A DNA stretch of 64,000 nucleotides from Leptasterias polaris. Lineage: Eukaryota > Echinodermata > Asteroidea > Forcipulatida > Asteriidae. Below the pieces are notes generated by a model. It saw only the letters and a list, made by a program, of their open reading frames with translations. It searched no databases and was not told the origin of the DNA. The translations under genes were made by a program, and so were the position numbers. The stretch is from positions 8,220,001 through 8,284,000 of the forward strand of contig JAZGTN010000058.1 in the NCBI GenBank assembly GCA_037783415.1, given 5' to 3'. How positions within the stretch are numbered: position 1 is the stretch's first letter; each line of letters begins with the position of its first letter. Below, piece after piece: positions 59,601 to 64,000 of the stretch.

Positions 59601-60311
59601 GGCTAGGCTATTCTTTACAATAAATTAAGGGGATTATAAAAGCAGTCGCCTTCAATCTTATGTATTGTTAGTAGCACACTGTCATTTGACATATAAGGTG
59701 ATATGAAACATGAAATAAAAAAGCAATTCTTTACAAAAGGGTGTTTGAATTTATAATTAATTAATAGGTAGGCCTAATAAATGCTTGTCAAAGCCGAAAT
59801 GTTTTTTTTTGTAATCTGGTGACATCACCATTTTAGTTCGTAGTAAGCATCTTGAACACCAAGAAAAATAAAGGTAGATTGTTTATCAACTATTTACATT
59901 GATTTTTTGGTTTAAATTGTTACCTTGTTTTGCGATATTTTCTACTTTTTCACGAGATTGTATTGCTTGCGGTGTGTGATCGAAGGTCGAAAAGGATCAG
60001 GAACGCATGCTGTACATGCTAAACAGGACCCAATATCTTTGCTTAGTAGATAATGACTAAGGTACCCGTCACAGCAATGTAAATGCTATTTTGGTTGGTA
60101 GTCTATTTTCCTGGCAAGCCGTTTTTGTGTGCTTAGCAAGTTTTTGTGCATTTTACAGAGTTTATGAAATGGGCAGTGTAGGTCATGTAGGTAGTAGCTG
60201 GTTGACAGAGGAAAGAATATATCAAAGCAAAGAAAGTCTGCAATTTGACTGGTACACTGTAAATTTTAAGCCCTTAGCTAATTAGTCTATGTTTGCCACG
60301 CCCATTTATCA
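56241..60311. other. Largely unassigned stretch (includes exon 1 of the OB-fold gene)
   Basis: Apart from the exon at 56493-56687 I see no credible coding exon. There is T-rich low-complexity sequence at 57100-57240. The short ORFs at 57012, 57868 and 58895 are hydrophobic translations of T-rich DNA. Confidence 0.35.
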
Positions 60312-60406
60312 TTGACCAATCACAGTCGCGAAATCTGATCACCATTTGAGCCGTTTGGTGATCTTTGCACTAATGGTGATCGGGTTTCGCGGCTGTGATT
60401 GGTCAA
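60312..60406. promoter_or_regulatory. Palindrome with paired inverted CCAAT boxes, possible promoter
   Basis: A 35-bp arm at 60312-60346 (TTGACCAATCACAG...TCACCATT) is inverted at 60372-60406 with three mismatches. Each arm holds a CCAAT box (GACCAATCA) and a CGCG word. GC-box-like CCACGCCC (60296) and GGGGCGGG-like sequence (60415-60424) flank the pair. This arrangement resembles a bidirectional promoter. No gene was assigned. Confidence 0.5.
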
Positions 60407-60769
60407 CTCGTAAGGAGGCGGGGCTTAATGGATCGATATAAAGAGATGTGTTGTTGAAAGTATTTTGTTGCTATGCTTATCCTACGAAAGAAATCCGCAT
60501 AATGAAAGAAATGTTCAAAGGGAAAAAATTCATATTATACCAACAAATTTGTTGGTAGATAAAGGAACGCGTCAGGTACGCGCGTAATTTTAAACGTGGA
60601 AAAGTTTATTTGACTTTCGGTGTCGTCACAGGGAAATCTGTTCCGGTGTTTCCGACTTTCCACTAGGCTCCGCCCACCATGCGTGCACGTGCGCAAAAAC
60701 TTGTAAGCTCTCCAATGCCATTTTATAGTAATTACTATTCCCCATGGGCAAATCAGACTTTTTGATCGC

Positions 60770-60872
60770 CGACGGGCGAAATAGTAATCCGCCCGGGCGA
60801 ATTAGTAATCCGCCCGGGCGAATTAGTTATCCGCCCGGGTGAATTAGTTATCCGCCCGGGCGAAATAGGTTT
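60770..60872. repeat. 21-bp CpG-rich tandem repeat
   Basis: Four to five units with the core CCGCCCGGGCGAATTAGTAAT. CCCGGG centres recur at 60791, 60812, 60833 and 60854, an exact 21-bp period. The 7-codon periodic minus-strand ORF is a by-product. Confidence 0.92.
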
Positions 60873-63800
60873 TTTTACCATGTCCTTTATACACTTCCGT
60901 AGTTGACTCTGGCGCATGCATGCTGCAGAAAAAAAAATTGCGTGCGGTCGTCCGCCGCCAGGGCGATTAGACTGGTACACTGCTAAGTATACGCCACTGT
61001 TGACTGTTGTATCATCCTGAGGAAGGTAACCAGACTTGATGTAAGAAGGAACGGTAAGGATGTACCCACCTGAAAACGTTGGGTGGAAAATAATAAAAAA
61101 GGCGTATTTTTGTTGAGTTAGGTTTGAAAATATGATTGTAAAATATTTGGTATTTTAAAGTATAGTTATTACAGGTAGCTTGACAGTTGGAAATGATGTT
61201 GACGTGTATGAAAAGGGAGCTTTTCGGGCCACTCACACAGTCACTGTTTCTACTCTCACTGATGAGTCATTCTCATTCACTATAGCCTTTTATTTATTAT
61301 TTTTTTTAAAATAGGCCTAACGTGGACATCTTTACATTTATTCTAGTTAGCATAGTTTTGTAGTAGTTGTATGTCTCCAGGTAATGTTGTAAACTACATC
61401 TGTGACTAGTACTAGTAGTAGGCCCTAGTAGGACTACAATACGTAGGCGTAAGTAGGCCTATCAATCATTCATCAGTAATCACTCTCATCATACTCGTAG
61501 AGCTCTCATCATCAGTGTCACTGAAAAGTTATGGTGAACAAATTGTTGACCTTCTTGGGGCAGTTTACTCCATCCAGGCAGTAGTAACACTAACAGTAGG
61601 CCTAAATTTGCCTGGTTAGTTAGTTTATGTACTCAACAGGTTGCGCTGTGTTGTATTACAAGGTGTAAAAAGGTGCTGGGTTGAAATCATCATAATCAAT
61701 CGATGGCAATGTTACAAGGTTTTTATTGCATATGCATGACACAGTAGCGCATGTCTTGTGCATACGTGCAGTATATTGTAATGCACACAATGCATGCAAG
61801 ATGTACTTTACTTGCACATTAATAGCGTGCAGAAATGTGTGCATTGATACAGGTGGTATGTTCAGTGATATCTATGGTTCAGTACACTTCGTTTACGAAC
61901 AAACCTGTTGGTTGGCATGGACAAAAATGTTTTGTTAGCAAGGCATTCAATCTTGTTGACAGTCTTTGTGACTAAATGAACATTTTTACAAATTTTCTAT
62001 TTCGATAAAATATGGTTCGTTTCCAGTAAGTTCAGGTCCTGCATATTGTGTAAGCCTAATAACATCAGGCAGGGAATCCTTTTTTTTAGTAATTGTAAAA
62101 GTACCGTATCTCGTACTAGTAGTAGTATTTCCCTATTCGTGTCTGTGTTGTAGTGCGTTGCGTGTATTCAACGCTGGTGAGTGTTACAATGAAGAATTAA
62201 TTTATAATTAGCCACACCTACTTCTATGACGTTGCCATCAATTGTGGTAATTTCAACCCAGCGCCTTATGATACAGCACTTACCGAATTAGCTAGGCCCG
62301 AACTAAGGGTAAGGGAAGGAGTTGGAGTCTGAGCTGAGGTCAAGTATGTGGTAAGATAAGGAACTCTAGTATAGTGTGTGTCAATATCTTTTAGGAAATA
62401 ATAGGAATAGGAGACATCATATGAAAGTGCTGGGGTAAATAAACAAAAATACTGGATTACTGTGAGAGTGGTTCTCCCCCAAGAACGACAGGCCTATTAA
62501 TAGTTTTATAGACACCGTTTGTTTTAGCTTTTAGCTATCCTTCCTCCATGGCTACACACACAGAAAGAGCATGCATACTCCAAGGACTCAGTCATCAACT
62601 AAAGTTATGTAACTGGCAGTTTGGTTTTGGTAATGTCAGAGCGTTGCTATGACTACTGGACATTGGTGGACCTCAAGTCGTGTATTAAATGGATTTTAGT
62701 TTTTCAATGAAAGACGTAAAATGTTCAATCAGTTGGTTTATAAGGTTCACATTCAAAGTACTCTCCGTACAGCACAAATCTAACATAAACCATAAAATAT
62801 GTTCAGTGATTTGCCTGGCAGGGAAATTCTGGATTCAATGTTTACAAGAGCGTCAGTTTAAAAGTTGTTTTGTATTGTAACGCCGGAATGCGTTTCTATA
62901 ATCTTTTAACAGAAATATATATATATCATAAAATGAAAAGTAATTTATGAGTCATAATTTACTTTTCATTTTATGATATAGGATGAGTGATCACTTTTGC
63001 ATTTCTGGACAGGCTGTACTACAGTATACCATGGAGGAGTATACCACAGTACATTTACAAGTAGATGTACTTCTAATAAGCCATAATTATTGATTGTAGA
63101 GCTTTTGTTGAGTTCCGTCATGAGTGGTCAGATGCCATATTACTAGCATCGGCTCTAATAGTGAATCTGGAAGAAGCACTACAGTACTAGGCTATAATTA
63201 TGGCTATCATGCTATATGTATGTCCCTACGGTATCGTCCAAGCTGAATGGACCCAATGCAGAACAGCAGTCGGTTAACTGAAGTTACGTAATCAAGCCCT
63301 ACATGGACTGTGGTATTGGCAATGTCAGAGAGTTGCTGTCCTTTCTCTATGGATTGGTGGACCATCTAAGACAATCGGGCAATGATAGCTATAATTGTAC
63401 ATGGAGAGGTATCACAATACCTAATGTATTCTTCACGTGTGGTGCCAACTGTTAATGACGGAAACTGGACATCTCTAGTGGGATTATTTATTTGTGGACG
63501 GGATTGGACAATAATTTCTTCACCCATTTCTTCGATGGTAAATCTTGAAGTTAACAGAAGGTGTAGTGTTCGGTCAGAATCTGCATTGTCGGTGGTAAGT
63601 CTGTTTTCTTTGGCGCGCGCGGGATCAGGTTTTGATGACTGTTAGGGGCGGCCACACGGGATACTCGCAGTCATGTCAGGATTTCGAATAAAGACAAACA
63701 TGAATGAGTGTGCAATGTTAGCGGAATGTTCGGCATATGGGGGAGCATAATATAAAGACGTGCAGTAGCACTTTGTGTCCGATCTGCACTCCACCAACAA

Positions 63801-64000
63801 TCAAGCACCCTTGGCTTTACGTCCTCACTTAAGGATCCTGCCGAGTAATCAACGTAAACGTAAACGTAAGATATCATTTTGATGTGAGTATTCGCCATGT
63901 CATTGGTACATTTTATAGTTCATTCATTGACATTGCTTGCTGCATGCTGCAGCCAAATGTTGCCACTTGCATTAAGCTTCAAGGTGAATGCACGTTAAAA
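60873..64000. other. Unassigned right end of the window
   Basis: No splice-supported exon recognised. It contains a hairpin at 62924-62978 and short ORFs (for example 63382-63645) that lack domain or splice support. A more CpG-rich patch near 63600-63660 might mark the edge of a gene beyond the window. Confidence 0.3.
62924..62978. repeat. 20-bp perfect hairpin
   Basis: TATCATAAAATGAAAAGTAA at 62924-62943 is exactly inverted at 62959-62978, with a 15-base loop. Confidence 0.93.

Noticed and set aside
60753..60980. ORF with a seven-residue periodic peptide
   Set aside because: It is a by-product of the 21-bp tandem repeat.
63382..63645. 87-codon ORF near the right end
   Set aside because: No recognisable domain or splice context; it might be part of a gene outside the window, but this cannot be supported.

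Overview
The window is non-coding-rich eukaryotic DNA, most likely from a marine invertebrate animal. Three things point there: GT-AG introns, AT-rich intergenic sequence crowded with minisatellites and short inverted-repeat elements, and a short interspersed element of a type common in marine invertebrates. A deuterostome such as an echinoderm, hemichordate or lancelet is plausible, but the species cannot be fixed from sequence alone. There are no bacterial operons, no CRISPR array, and no rRNA or tRNA gene that I can recognise. Nearly all long coding sequence belongs to mobile elements.

Layout. (1) 776-10648, plus strand: one uninterrupted ORF of about 3290 codons encoding a Helentron/Helitron2 polyprotein. 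In order it has a PHD finger, a herpesvirus-tegument-like (M48/C76-type) cysteine peptidase, an OTU cysteine peptidase, a zinc-rich Helitron N-terminal region, an HUH Rep nuclease, a Pif1-type helicase and an exonuclease-endonuclease-phosphatase (EEP) domain. (2) 11530-12610: a 66-bp minisatellite split by a reversed SINE tail. (3) 14397-15070: a MITE with a 6-bp target duplication, a small inverted-repeat pair and a SINE-like repeat. (4) 16230-27240: a tandem macrosatellite of about 4 kb with nested 130-bp and roughly 230-bp repeats and a hairpin array. (5) 27410-38482, minus strand: a Ty3/Gypsy retrotransposon whose gag, pro and pol are in three frames. It has a tRNA-Ser primer-binding site, a canonical -1 frameshift signal, and a second, truncated copy joined through a shared LTR. 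(6) 44224-47630, minus strand: a four-coding-exon gene (953 codons when spliced) with a DDE-transposase-like core. It has a likely 5' UTR exon at 48646. (7) 48702-52508: a 3.8-kb element with terminal inverted repeats packed with CTGCAG-type repeats, starting 56 bp from that 5' exon donor. (8) 53923-56687, minus strand: a four-exon gene for a small RPA-like OB-fold protein. (9) 56077-64000: mostly unassigned sequence with a 164-bp palindrome, a CCAAT-box palindrome, a CpG-rich 21-bp repeat and a hairpin.

How parts relate. In the Helentron all enzymatic steps (nicking, unwinding, a second nuclease, two candidate deubiquitinase/proteases) are fused in one protein. In the Gypsy element, expression appears staged: gag to pro by -1 frameshifting, then pro to pol by a stop-start overlap. 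The DDE-like gene and the OB-fold gene are the only spliced genes I can reconstruct. Both exon models close exactly in frame.
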